A stretch of 64,000 nt of DNA from Ardenticatenaceae bacterium (GTDB lineage: Bacteria; Chloroflexota; Anaerolineae; Promineifilales; Promineifilaceae): positions 59,252 to 123,251 of the forward strand of contig JACKBU010000012.1 in NCBI GenBank assembly GCA_020634395.1. The letters are read 5' to 3'. Positions 1 to 7,667 of the stretch are shown here, one piece after another (the first letter of the stretch is position 1; every line of letters begins with the position of its first letter). The notes under the pieces are model-generated. The model saw only the letters and a program-made list of their open reading frames with translations. It did not search any database and was not told the origin of the DNA. Position numbers and translations under genes: made by a program.

Positions 1-60
1 ACGAACAACAGATAACAGTGAACGAATAACGAGCACTGCCCGACTACAAGACTACTCGAC
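1..60. repeat. Word-like low-complexity intergenic sequence upstream of lipA
   Basis: This stretch is built from short repeated words such as AACAGATAACAGTGAAC and GACTACTCGACTA. A 17-mer at 7-23 recurs exactly, as its reverse complement, inside mutS at 4999-5015. Similar words occur just upstream of the P-type ATPase near 49130-49184. It looks like one member of a dispersed intergenic family. The left edge of the window cuts the region, so its full length is unknown. Confidence 0.5.
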
Positions 61-74
61 TAAGGACTAAAGAG

Positions 75-1037
75 ATGACAACGATTGATCTGGATTCTAT
101 TGGCGTGAACGAAACGGCCGCTGTGCGCCCCAAACACCGCCACCCGGAGTGGATTCGCGCGCGCATTCCCAGCGGCGAAAACTACGAGCGCCTGAACGAA
201 CTGATGCGCAGCAAATCGCTGCACACGGTCTGCGAGGAAGCGCAGTGCCCCAACATGGGCGAGTGCTGGGGCGCCGGCACCGCGACGTTCCTGATGATGG
301 GCGACATTTGCACGCGCAGCTGCGCGTTTTGCGACATTAAGACGGGACGGCCGTTACCGTTAGATTTTGCGGAGCCGTTGCGGGTAGCAACGGCCGTAAA
401 AGCCATGAACCTGCGCCACGTCGTCATCACCTCGGTCAACCGCGACGAACGGAAAGATGGCGGCGCGCCGATCTTTGCGGCCGTCATCCAGCGCGTGCGC
501 GAACTGCAGCCCGGTTGCTCCATCGAACTGCTCATCCCCGACTTCAAAGGCAGCGCCGAGGCGCTCAAAATCGTCATGGACGCCCGGCCGGAAATTCTGG
601 GCCACAACGTGGAGACCGTGCCGCGCCTTTTCCGCAAGGTGCAGCCGCAGGACCATTACGAGTGGGCCATGACGACCCTGGAAAACGCCAAAAAGATGGA
701 CCCCGAAGTGCTGACGAAGTCCGGCATTATGGTGGGCCTGGGCGAAACCTGGGACGAAGTGCTGGCCGTGATGCAGGATCTGGCGGATCGCGGCGTGGAC
801 ATTTTGACCATCGGCCAATACTTGCAGCCGCGCGCCGACCAGCATTTGCCGGTGGAAAAATACTATCACCCTGATGAATTTGCTGAGTTGAAGCGGATTG
901 GTTTGGAGATGGGCTTTAAGTGGGTGGAAAGCGGGCCGCTGGTGCGCAGCAGCTATCACGCCGACCAGCAGGTGCGGGCGCTGTCGCCGATTTATAAGCA
1001 GTTGTTTGGGAAGGAGTTGCTGAAGTCGGCGGGGTAG
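75..1037 (+). CDS. lipA: Lipoyl synthase LipA
   Basis: This radical SAM enzyme inserts two sulfurs into protein-bound octanoyl groups to make the lipoyl cofactor of pyruvate and 2-oxoglutarate dehydrogenases and of the glycine cleavage system. The 320 residues match the usual family length. The auxiliary-cluster motif CEEAQCPNMGEC gives Cys 53, 58 and 64. The radical SAM motif CTRSCAFC gives Cys 79, 83 and 86. The C-terminal RSSYHA near 291-296 supplies the serine ligand of the auxiliary cluster. The start is the ATG at 75, with an AAGGA box about eight bases upstream. lipB often precedes lipA in bacteria, but whatever lies upstream is outside the window. Two ACGGCCGT octamers lie in the gene at 347 and 390. 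Confidence 0.97.
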   Translation: MTTIDLDSIGVNETAAVRPKHRHPEWIRARIPSGENYERLNELMRSKSLHTVCEEAQCPNMGECWGAGTATFLMMGDICTRSCAFCDIKTGRPLPLDFAEPLRVATAVKAMNLRHVVITSVNRDERKDGGAPIFAAVIQRVRELQPGCSIELLIPDFKGSAEALKIVMDARPEILGHNVETVPRLFRKVQPQDHYEWAMTTLENAKKMDPEVLTKSGIMVGLGETWDEVLAVMQDLADRGVDILTIGQYLQPRADQHLPVEKYYHPDEFAELKRIGLEMGFKWVESGPLVRSSYHADQQVRALSPIYKQLFGKELLKSAG

Positions 1038-1095
1038 GCAGAATAACGGAAAATCTCTCTCCTTATTGGTTGCAGATCATCTATGGGGAGCAAAA

Positions 1096-1389
1096 GTGCA
1101 GTATAATTTTGAGTGGGATCCGAATAAAAATAAAGAGAATATTCGCAAGCATCGTGTCTCGTTTGAACGGGCAGCGACGGTGTTTCGTGACCCCAAGCAA
1201 ATTTCCATTTTTGATGATCATCATAGCGAGGATGAAGAGCGTTGGGTGACAATGGGAATTGACAGCAGCGGCACGCTGCGGATTGTTGTACATACTTTTG
1301 TTCCCGTCAGCCGTACTACCTATAGAATTCGGATCATTTCTGCGAGAAAGGCTACGAAAGTAGAAACTGCTATTTATCAGCAAAGGTGA
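1096..1389 (+). CDS. brnT: BrnT-family toxin (type II toxin-antitoxin)
   Basis: The product is a 97-residue ribonuclease-like toxin of the BrnT/DUF497 family. It opens with the family signature FEWDPNKNKENIRKH, continues through the central RWVTMG and RIVVHTFV strands, and ends with RIRIISARKATKVE, all in family order. I place the start at the GTG at 1096, because GGGGAG lies six bases upstream and the family normally begins two or three residues before FEWD. An earlier in-frame start at 1066 would add ten unsupported residues. The stop overlaps the start region of the next gene, as in brnT-brnA operons. BrnT toxins cut mRNA and are neutralised by a DNA-binding antitoxin that also represses the pair. 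Confidence 0.85.
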   Translation: MQYNFEWDPNKNKENIRKHRVSFERAATVFRDPKQISIFDDHHSEDEERWVTMGIDSSGTLRIVVHTFVPVSRTTYRIRIISARKATKVETAIYQQR

Positions 1390-1391
1390 CT

Positions 1392-1592
1392 ATGAAAAGC
1401 GAGTATGATTTTACAAAGGGCGAACGAGGTAAGTTTTATGATCCGGATGCCGTCTTTAACATACCGATTTATTTAGAGCCAGATGTTGATGAGTTTATGT
1501 ATCATCTAGCAGAAGAAAAGGGGGTTGATCTGCAAGAATTGGTTAACAACTGGCTGCGCGCCAACATCCAATTGGTGCAAAGTATTCATTAG
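1392..1592 (+). CDS. BrnA-like antitoxin
   Basis: This 66-residue protein directly follows the BrnT-like toxin. It contains KGERGKFYDPDAVFNIPIYL followed by an alpha-helical end (EKGVDLQELVNNWL), a layout I associate with small antitoxins encoded next to BrnT. The C-terminal helices could be a short ribbon-helix-helix-like dimerisation and DNA-binding unit; that is inference. The ATG at 1392 is two bases past the toxin stop, with AAAGG at 1382-1386 as ribosome site. A GTG at 1386 in the same frame would overlap the toxin stop and is less likely. The role is inferred mainly from position and length. Confidence 0.65.
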   Translation: MKSEYDFTKGERGKFYDPDAVFNIPIYLEPDVDEFMYHLAEEKGVDLQELVNNWLRANIQLVQSIH

Positions 1593-1604
1593 AAATGTTT
1601 TGAC

Positions 1605-1637
1605 ACGGCCGTTTCCCTTCCCCAGGAAAACGGCCGT
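1605..1637. terminator. Bidirectional hairpin made of two ACGGCCGT octamers
   Basis: Two copies of the octamer, at 1605-1612 and 1630-1637, are arms of one inverted repeat: ACGGCCGTTTCC pairs with GAAAACGGCCGT around a short loop. It sits between brnA, ending at 1592, and the oppositely oriented hydrolase, ending at 1645. That is the expected place for a shared terminator. The U-tract is weak on both strands. Confidence 0.5.
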
Positions 1638-1644
1638 ACCCTCT

Positions 1645-2535
1645 CTATTTCGCGTGCTCGGCCACGGCCGTTACCACTTCGGGCCACGTTTCCGGCGGCA
1701 GGGCATGGCCCAACCCCTCAATCAATAACAATTTAGCATTTGGAATGGCTGCGGCCGTATCTAAACCCCCTTCCACCGGCACAAGCGGGTCATCTTTGCC
1801 GTGTATGACCAGCGTGGGAACGGCCAGCGACCGCAGCGCCTCCCGGCGGCTGCCGGAGGCAAAAATGGCCGCCAACTGCCGCCCGGTCCCCACCGGGTAG
1901 TAGCTGCGTTCGTAGGTGGCAATGGCCTGTTCGCGGGCGCGGGCCTCATCTAACGGAAAGCCAGGGCCGTTGAGCACATGCGCCCACTGCAGCGATTTTT
2001 GGATGTGTTCGTCTAAGGATTTGGCGGCTGGGGCCAGCAGCATCATAGCGACTTCCGGCTTGGGCTGCGGCAGGTCGGGCGCGCCGGTGGTAGACATGAT
2101 GGACGTGAGGGTCCGCACGCGCTCCGGGTAGTGGATGGCGACCGTTTGGGCAATCATGCCGCCCATCGAAGCGCCCAAAACGTGGGCTGAGTCTATACCC
2201 AATGCATCCATCAAACCCACTGCATCGGCGGCCATGTCTTTCAGAAGATAAGGAGCGTTAATCTGCCCGCCCTGAAGGGCAGGCAGCAGGTTGGGCAGGC
2301 CGGCTTCGTCGAATTTGGTGGAAAGGCCCACGTCGCGGTTATCGTAGCGGATGACCCAGTAGCCGCGTTGCGCCAGCAGGGCGCAAACTTCATCGTCCCA
2401 GCCGATGAGCTGCATCCCCAGCCCGGAAATGAGCAGCAGGGGTGGGTTGGCGGGGTTGCCAAAGGCGTCGTAGCAAAGCTTTATGCCGTTGGCGGCGACA
2501 AAATGTGGACCTTGATAGGGGATGGGTTCGTACAT
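1645..2535 (-). CDS. Alpha/beta-fold hydrolase
   Basis: The 296-residue protein has the alpha/beta-hydrolase layout. An HG-like oxyanion turn (ISGLGMQ, about 36-42) is followed by the nucleophile elbow GASMGG with Ser123, an acid in GKDDP (Asp248) and the histidine in GLGHALP (His277). The catalytic triad is therefore complete. The overall pattern, with RYDNRDVGLS after the first strands, resembles the RdmC/aclacinomycin methylesterase-type group, but the substrate cannot be predicted. The gene is monocistronic and convergent with the BrnT/BrnA pair. No strong ribosome site precedes the ATG at 2535. Three ACGGCCGT copies cluster around its 3-prime end. Confidence 0.85.
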   Translation of the reverse strand: MYEPIPYQGPHFVAANGIKLCYDAFGNPANPPLLLISGLGMQLIGWDDEVCALLAQRGYWVIRYDNRDVGLSTKFDEAGLPNLLPALQGGQINAPYLLKDMAADAVGLMDALGIDSAHVLGASMGGMIAQTVAIHYPERVRTLTSIMSTTGAPDLPQPKPEVAMMLLAPAAKSLDEHIQKSLQWAHVLNGPGFPLDEARAREQAIATYERSYYPVGTGRQLAAIFASGSRREALRSLAVPTLVIHGKDDPLVPVEGGLDTAAAIPNAKLLLIEGLGHALPPETWPEVVTAVAEHAK

Positions 2536-2610
2536 GGTGTGTTTTTCTCAGGGGGTGTCGCTGCGGTAATTCTGGTCCGTGACAGAGGGTAAGGACACGG
2601 CCGTTCTGCC

Positions 2611-2946
2611 TTATAAGTTCATAGCTTGCCGTAAGCAATCTTCCACTGCCAACAGATCTTCCGCAGATAAATGCCCAACGTGGTAAACCACAAGGGACGG
2701 CTCAATGGCGGCAAGTTTGGGGCGAACAAACGAAGGCTTGGGTAATCCGGCAGCGGACCAATCCGCCAACAAATGATCCAGAGGCGCTTGGACTTTACTG
2801 ACTTGTGAGGAGACATACGCCAGAAGCAGTTCAGAGCGTGTTTTATGGTACAAATCGCTGCTGACAACGACGGCCGGGCGCGTTTTGGCGGCCGTTAAAT
2901 CGGTGAATGGAAATGGAATCAGAACGACATCACCGTGCTGATACAT
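2611..2946 (-). CDS. MazF/PemK-like endoribonuclease toxin
   Basis: The 111-residue protein begins MYQHGDVVLIPFPFTDL, the beta-barrel opening of the PemK/MazF family. It then carries KTRPAVVVSSD with the conserved Arg-Pro. The family cuts mRNA at short sequences. I start at the ATG at 2946 because GGAGAG lies eight bases upstream; a longer frame to 3006 has no support. The start overlaps the end of the upstream 80-residue gene by 17 bases, the usual antitoxin-then-toxin coupling. An ACGGCCGT copy lies just downstream at 2597. Confidence 0.8.
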   Translation of the reverse strand: MYQHGDVVLIPFPFTDLTAAKTRPAVVVSSDLYHKTRSELLLAYVSSQVSKVQAPLDHLLADWSAAGLPKPSFVRPKLAAIEPSLVVYHVGHLSAEDLLAVEDCLRQAMNL

Positions 2947-3172
2947 CGAAAAGTTCTCTCCAGTTATCATAAACAGCATCATCTGGATTATCCCAATCGG
3001 ACTCAAAGGCCGTCAGAGACAGGGCTTGCCAGTCTGTTTCATCGTTTAGATCGACAGAAACGACGCTGTCCAGTAAATACTTGGCCAACAGAATGCGTTC
3101 CTGGCTGGTTAGTTTGCTTGCCGCCTTCCAGACGCGGCTTAACGATTTGGAGGTTTGATTTACCATTGCCAT
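2930..3172 (-). CDS. Putative antitoxin partner of the MazF-like toxin
   Basis: This 80-residue protein lies directly upstream of the PemK/MazF-like gene and overlaps it by 17 bases. It is mostly helical (SRVWKAASKLTSQERILLAK) and then acidic (DETDWQALSLTAFESDWDN). The acidic end could wrap the toxin, as in other MazE-type partners. I do not recognise a named DNA-binding fold. The antitoxin role rests on position, overlap, size and charge. The first ATG is favoured because AAGG lies about nine bases upstream. Confidence 0.55.
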   Translation of the reverse strand: MAMVNQTSKSLSRVWKAASKLTSQERILLAKYLLDSVVSVDLNDETDWQALSLTAFESDWDNPDDAVYDNWRELFDVSAR

Positions 3173-3289
3173 AGGTTTATACCTTCTCGCACATGTTACG
3201 TTTCTTCATAGTCCAGTGCTTCTCATTATAAACAATGTGGTAATGTCTGAACAGCCAGAGGAAAATGGGAACGGCCGTTTCTCCCACTC

Positions 3290-3550
3290 CTATATCTTCC
3301 CCTTCCCCTGCCACCGCCCCACCGCCACCGACACCACCGCAATGCCCACCCACACCACATTCACCACCACCGAAGGCATCGCCCCATAAAATGCGGAATT
3401 CACAATCAGCAAGCCCGCGCCCAGCACGTTCAGGCTCTGGTAGCGCAGCGAATCGCCCGGCCATTTCTTCATGGACACCAGTACATAGGCGATCAACACA
3501 GCGGCCACCCCAATCCAGCCCAGTACGTCGATGAAAAATTTTTCGGTCAA
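3290..3550 (-). CDS. Small membrane protein, CBU_0592-like
   Basis: The 86-residue product has about three hydrophobic segments: a first around 9-26 (GWIGVAAVLIAYVLVSM), a second around 40-55 and a third around 60-77. The pattern GWIGVAAVLIAYVLVSMKKW followed by QSLNVLGAGLLIVNS matches the CBU_0592-like family of small inner-membrane proteins, whose function is unknown. It starts six bases after the mutS stop on the same strand and is probably co-transcribed with mutS. I see no catalytic residues. ACGGCCGT occurs 12 bases past its stop, at 3271. Confidence 0.65.
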   Translation of the reverse strand: MTEKFFIDVLGWIGVAAVLIAYVLVSMKKWPGDSLRYQSLNVLGAGLLIVNSAFYGAMPSVVVNVVWVGIAVVSVAVGRWQGKGKI

Positions 3551-3556
3551 CGGGCT

Positions 3557-6160
3557 TTAACCTTCCTGCACGAATTTGCGCTTCCACTCGTAGAGTTTGT
3601 TGATCGCTTCCAGCGGCGTCAGCGCGTTGACGTCCAGCTTCTCCAGCTCTTCGAGGATGGGGCTGGTTTCGGGGAAGAGGGCCATTTGTTGGGATGAATT
3701 GAAGCGGCTGGGTTCAACGGCCGTTGTCGGCGCATGTTCCTCTAATTCCCGTAAAATCTCGTTAGCCCGGTTCACCACGTCGCGGGGCAGGCCCGCCAGT
3801 TGGGCCACGTGGATGCCGTAGCTCTGGTCGGCCCCGCCGGGCACAATCTGGTGTAAAAAGACCACGCTGTCCCCTTCTTCGGCCACGGCGACGTTGTAAT
3901 TGGCCACCAGCGGCAGCAAATCGGCCAGGCCGACCAGTTCGTGGTAGTGGGTGGCGAAGAGGGTGCGCGGCTTCAGGCGCGGGTGGTTGTGCAGATACTC
4001 GACCATCGCCCAGGCGATGGCCAGCCCATCGTAGGTGCTGGTTCCCCGACCGATTTCGTCCAAAATGAGCAGGGAGCGGCCGGTGGCGTGATGGAGGATT
4101 TCGGCGGCTTCGACCATTTCCACCATGAAGGTGCTGCGCCCGGCGTGCAGCTCGTCGTGGGCGCCGATGCGCGTGAAGATGCGGTCCACCAGCCCGATGC
4201 GGGCGCTGTCGGCGGGCACGAAGCTGCCGATTTGGGCCATCAGGGTGATGAGCGCCGTCTGGCGCAAGTAGGTGCTTTTACCGCTCATGTTGGGGCCGGT
4301 GATGATCTGGATGCGGTCGGCGGCGTGGAAGCGGGTGCTGTTGGGCACAAAGCGCTCGCCGATTTCGCCGGCTGTGGACTGCTCGACGACGGGGTGACGG
4401 CCGTTCACAATTTCTAGCTCATAGTCGTCGGCCAGCGCCGGGCGCACGTAGTTGTTTTTGGCGGCCACTTCCGCCAGGGCCGCGGCCACGTCGATCTGCG
4501 CCAGCACTTGCGCTGTGTGCAGCAGCCGTTGGGCCTGCTGCGCCACCTGCCCGCACACCTCGGTAAAGACGCGCCGCTCGATTTCCAGAATGCGCTCCTC
4601 GGCGTTGAGGATGAGCGTCTCGTACTCTTTCAGGTCCGGGGTGATGTAGCGCTCGGCGCTGGTGAGGGTTTGCTTGCGGATATAGTCGTCGGGGACCAGA
4701 TGGCTGTTGGCGCGGGTCACTTCGATGTAGTAGCCGAAAACTTTGTTGAAACCCACCTTCAGCGAGGCGATGCCCGTGCGCTCGCGCTCGCGCGGCTCCA
4801 GGTTGGCCACCCATTCCCGCGCGTTGGCCGAGGAATTCATCACCCCGTCCAGCTCCGCCGAAAAGCCCTTCTTGATGACGCCCATCTTGTTGAAATTGGT
4901 CGGCGCGTCGTCGGCGATGGCGCAGGCGATGAGGTCGGCCGTTTCCGGGCACGCATCAAGACTGGAGACTAGAGACTGGAGACTGTGGCCCGTTGATTGT
5001 TCACTGTTATCTGTTAGTTGTTTCTTCAGTTCCGGCACATTCTCCAACGCCAGTCTGATGTTCTCCAAATCGCGGGGCACGGCTTTGCCGCTGAGGACGC
5101 GGTTGGTCAGGCGTTCCAGGTCGGGCAATCCTTTCAGCGTGGCGCGCACTTCGGCGCGCAGCAGGGCATCGGCGTAGAAGGTTTCTACCTGATCCAGGCG
5201 CTGGTTGAGGGCGGGGAGGGTGAGCAACGGCCGTGTCATCCTCTCCCTTAACAATCTGGCCCCCATCGGCGTGACCGTCTTGTTCAGAATGCCCAGTAGC
5301 GAATTTTGCCGCGCGCCGTCCAGTGCTTCGGTTAGTTCCAGGTTGCGCCGCGTGTTGCTGTCCAGGGGCATGAAGCCTTCCAGGCTGTAAAAGGCCAGCC
5401 GCTGAATCTGGCCGATAGCCCCGCGCTGCGTTTCTTGCAGGTAATAAAGGATGGCTCCGGCGGCGCGCACGGCCAGCGGTTTGCCCTCGATGCCGAAGCC
5501 GGCCAGGGTGGAAACGCCAAAATGGCGCAGCAGGTTTTGCCGCGCGGTGCCTTCTTCAAAGCGCCAGCCGGGCAGGTGGCTGACATTGCGTCCGGCGTCG
5601 TAGAGGCTGACGTCGTTTTCGGGCACGAGCAGTTCGGCCGGGTGCAGGCGGGCCAGTTCTTCGCTCAGGGGGCGACGGCCGTTAATCACCGTCACCGCAA
5701 ATTCACCCGTGGTGATGTCGGCGTAGGCCAGGCCGTAGTGGTCGTCGTCGCGGATAACGGCCGTCAGGTAATTGTTCCGTCCCGCCTCCAACATGCCCGG
5801 CTCGATGACCGTGCCCGCCGTAAAAACGCGCACCACCTCGCGGGGCATCAGACCGTTCACCGTGTCGCTGCCGATTTGCTCGGCCAGGGCCACTTTGTAC
5901 CCTTTGGCAATCAGGCGGGCAATGTAGCCTTCGGCGGCGTGGTGGGGCACACCGGCCATCGGCGTGCGCACGCCTTTGCCCTGCGGCCGGCTGGTTAGCA
6001 CCAGGTCCAGTTCACGCGCGGCTACTTCGGCGTCGTCGTCGAAGGTTTCGTAGAAGTCGCCCAGGCGGAAAAAGACGATGGCGTCGGGATGCTGCGCTTT
6101 GATGTCCAGGTACTGCTGGCGGCTGGGGGTGACTTTGCTGGATTTGCTGGCTGAAGGCAT
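3557..6160 (-). CDS. mutS: DNA mismatch repair protein MutS
   Basis: MutS binds mismatches and small loops and, with MutL, starts repair. The protein is 867 residues with the full domain order. FFRLGDFYETF places the mismatch-wedge Phe and Glu at 36 and 38, the same numbering as E. coli. The connector, core and clamp follow, then Walker A GPNMSGKST, Walker B LLILDEIGRGTSTYDG, and a C-terminal region ending in a helical tail. The ATG at 6160 is chosen because GGAG lies five bases upstream and gives the E. coli-like wedge position; the open frame continues 65 residues further without support. A word-like repeat replaces part of the core-domain linker (see 4957-5020). The small membrane gene follows immediately and the DinB-like gene precedes on the same strand. 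Confidence 0.97.
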   Translation of the reverse strand: MPSASKSSKVTPSRQQYLDIKAQHPDAIVFFRLGDFYETFDDDAEVAARELDLVLTSRPQGKGVRTPMAGVPHHAAEGYIARLIAKGYKVALAEQIGSDTVNGLMPREVVRVFTAGTVIEPGMLEAGRNNYLTAVIRDDDHYGLAYADITTGEFAVTVINGRRPLSEELARLHPAELLVPENDVSLYDAGRNVSHLPGWRFEEGTARQNLLRHFGVSTLAGFGIEGKPLAVRAAGAILYYLQETQRGAIGQIQRLAFYSLEGFMPLDSNTRRNLELTEALDGARQNSLLGILNKTVTPMGARLLRERMTRPLLTLPALNQRLDQVETFYADALLRAEVRATLKGLPDLERLTNRVLSGKAVPRDLENIRLALENVPELKKQLTDNSEQSTGHSLQSLVSSLDACPETADLIACAIADDAPTNFNKMGVIKKGFSAELDGVMNSSANAREWVANLEPRERERTGIASLKVGFNKVFGYYIEVTRANSHLVPDDYIRKQTLTSAERYITPDLKEYETLILNAEERILEIERRVFTEVCGQVAQQAQRLLHTAQVLAQIDVAAALAEVAAKNNYVRPALADDYELEIVNGRHPVVEQSTAGEIGERFVPNSTRFHAADRIQIITGPNMSGKSTYLRQTALITLMAQIGSFVPADSARIGLVDRIFTRIGAHDELHAGRSTFMVEMVEAAEILHHATGRSLLILDEIGRGTSTYDGLAIAWAMVEYLHNHPRLKPRTLFATHYHELVGLADLLPLVANYNVAVAEEGDSVVFLHQIVPGGADQSYGIHVAQLAGLPRDVVNRANEILRELEEHAPTTAVEPSRFNSSQQMALFPETSPILEELEKLDVNALTPLEAINKLYEWKRKFVQEG
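4957..5020. repeat. Dispersed word-like repeat inside mutS, read in frame
   Basis: These 64 bases do not look like the surrounding GC-rich gene. On the mutS strand they consist of AACAGATAACAGTGAAC followed by repeated CTCCAGTCT words. The first 17-mer is identical to window bases 7-23, and the second type resembles the inverted repeat at 6929-6990. In MutS it encodes roughly QLTDNSEQSTGHSLQSLV, between the PELKK helix and CPETADLI. It keeps the frame and sits in a linker that tolerates length change. Confidence 0.6.
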
Positions 6161-6197
6161 AGGACTCCGAATGATGAACGGTGAATGGCTTTGGATT

Positions 6198-6911
6198 TTA
6201 AGCGGGTTGGTCGGGGCCGGCAATGTGGGCGCGGTCTTCGATTTCCCAGGCGTGGTCGAGGATGTGCCAGGCGGAGCGGCGCACGAAGTAGCGGGCGGGC
6301 CAGATTTTGCCGCCGCGCGGCCCTTGTTCCGGGATTTCGCCACGGGTGGCGGCAACCAGCGCGGCCAGTTCGGCCTGCCGGATTTGGGCGGCCCATTCGC
6401 TGGCTGGTTCTATTTGTTTGGGCTTTTTCCAGGCGAGGCGAGAGAGGTAGCCGTTTTGCGCGCCCAGGACGTGCTCGACAATGTTGTCTAGCTCGCGGCC
6501 GCCGCCGCGCGGCCCTTTGGTGAGTGTTTTGCCGGTGGCGGCTTGCACGGCCGTCTCAAATGCCTGCCAGCACGCCTGCATCATGAGTTCGGCGCGGGGC
6601 AGGTCGGCGGGGGTAAACGGCCGTTCGTCGGCCGCAGGAATGCCCACCGGCACACCGAAGTCGGAGGTCGGGCTGCCTTCCAGCCGCTCCACCACGTGCA
6701 GGTCGGACAGGTGGGCGGGCGCTTGGAAGGCGGCGCCGCTGGATTTGATGGCCGCGGCATAACGCGGGCCATAATCCAACAGGGCTTGCAGCGCCTCGTC
6801 CTCGCTGCGGGCAATACGGCACCAGCCCGGCCATTCCACCGCCCCGGCAATCACCTTCTTTTGGCCAATTTCCAGGTAAACATCTACTTTAGGATTGGGT
6901 CGTGTCATCAT
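6198..6911 (-). CDS. DinB-like four-helix protein
   Basis: The 237-residue protein appears to be a DinB/YfiT-type four-helix bundle preceded by an extra N-terminal domain of about 100 residues. Candidate metal histidines lie in NIVEHVLGAQNGYL and in RRSAWHILDHAWEIEDR. The family often uses three histidines for a metal in thiol-dependent transferases, but no thiol or substrate can be assigned. I recall similar uncharacterised proteins in Actinobacteria and Chloroflexota. It lies 37 bases upstream of mutS on the same strand, so the two may be co-transcribed. Octamers occur at 6547 and 6617. Confidence 0.6.
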   Translation of the reverse strand: MMTRPNPKVDVYLEIGQKKVIAGAVEWPGWCRIARSEDEALQALLDYGPRYAAAIKSSGAAFQAPAHLSDLHVVERLEGSPTSDFGVPVGIPAADERPFTPADLPRAELMMQACWQAFETAVQAATGKTLTKGPRGGGRELDNIVEHVLGAQNGYLSRLAWKKPKQIEPASEWAAQIRQAELAALVAATRGEIPEQGPRGGKIWPARYFVRRSAWHILDHAWEIEDRAHIAGPDQPA

Positions 6912-6928
6912 TTTTTATCCGTTGGCTG

Positions 6929-6990
6929 AGATTGGAGATTGGAGACTGGAGATTGATTCGTTTGCAATCTCCAATCTCCAGTCTTCAGTC
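6929..6990. repeat. Inverted repeat of GGAGATTGGAGACTGG words
   Basis: The left arm, about 6929-6955, is a run of GGAGATT and GGAGACT words. The right arm, about 6964-6990, is its imperfect reverse complement (CAATCTCCAATCTCCAG). The loop is about eight bases. The same vocabulary appears inside mutS at 4957-4985. It lies just upstream of the DinB-like gene and could fold in its leader. Confidence 0.6.
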
Positions 6991-7093
6991 TTTATCGTTC
7001 CGAATGGTTCCGCACGGGGCATGATAACATGGCAGGCGAGTCAGGGCAATCTGGCAGGAAGAGGGATTTTTTGTCCGACGGGGAACTTATGAT

Positions 7094-7270
7094 TACACGG
7101 AGAGGAAAACTTTTTCACACGGAGGGAAAAACCTTTTCACAGGGAGGGTAAAACCTTTTCACAGGGAGGGTAAAGCCTTTTCACGCGGAGGGTAAAGCCT
7201 TTTCACACGGAGGGTAAAACCTTTTCACACGGAGGGTAAAACCTTTTCACACGGAGGGTAAAACTTTTTC
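7094..7270. repeat. 22-bp tandem repeat array, about eight units
   Basis: The phrase TTTTCACACGGAGGGTAAAA recurs with a strict 22-base period; the CAC steps fall at 7116, 7138, 7160, 7182, 7204, 7226, 7248 and 7270. Units differ at a few positions (CACAC, CACAG or CACGC; AAAACC or AAAGCC). There are no unique spacers, so it is a minisatellite rather than a CRISPR array. It encodes no plausible protein. Confidence 0.9.
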
Positions 7271-7347
7271 TGTGCCGGGGTGGGTTGCACGTCTTGTTTA
7301 TTCCGGCGTATGCTTGGTGTCCGTCTTGTCATGGCGCGGCGCAGATT

Positions 7348-7522
7348 GGACCAATTCTCAAAATTGTGTTGGGGTCAAGAATAGAGTGAACAATTGTCAT
7401 TCTGACGAGTCTTCGAGGAAGAATCTCCTACTGCCGAGAAATAGGGATTCTTCGCTCCGAAGACTCCGCTCAGAATGACTTTGCCAAACTCTTGACCATT
7501 ACACAATTCTCAAAATTGGTCC
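7348..7522. repeat. Nested double palindrome, MITE-like
   Basis: The outer arms 7348-7380 and 7490-7522 are 33-base reverse complements with about 27 matches (GGACCAATT ... GGTCAAGA). The inner arms 7396-7425 and 7446-7479 form a second inverted repeat starting GTCATTCTGA and ending TCAGAATGAC. The whole could fold into one long interrupted cruciform of about 175 bases. No transposase is nearby, so a small non-autonomous element is only a possibility. Confidence 0.75.
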
Positions 7523-7598
7523 CATCTAAAAAATGCAGGAGCGCAATTTTGTAGGAGATTGCCCGAACGGCGGCACACCACGGCGAGTGAAAACCCTT

Positions 7599-7646
7599 GG
7601 AGCGCAGGCGTCTCGCCTGCCAGGGCGGACGGGACGCCCGCGCTCC
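7599..7646. repeat. REP-like GC-rich palindrome before metZ
   Basis: The arms GGAGCGCAGGCGTCTCGC (from 7599) and GGGACGCCCGCGCTCC (to 7646) are imperfect reverse complements, with about 18 of 22 positions pairing. It lies about 20 bases upstream of the metZ ribosome site, so it would fold in the metZ leader. I see no SAM-riboswitch core and treat it as a dispersed palindromic repeat. Confidence 0.6.
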
Positions 7647-7667
7647 CATTTTTGAAGGAGAAAGAAG

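Noticed and set aside
6161..6355. 65-residue N-terminal extension of MutS
   Set aside because: It overlaps the DinB-like gene, lacks a ribosome site and would break the typical MutS N-terminus.
7094..7270. Tandem array considered as a CRISPR
   Set aside because: The 22-base units are contiguous with no unique spacers, and no cas genes are present in the window.
7530..7667. metZ leader considered as a SAM riboswitch
   Set aside because: The only clear structure is a GC palindrome typical of dispersed repeats; no SAM-I or SAM-II core pattern is visible.
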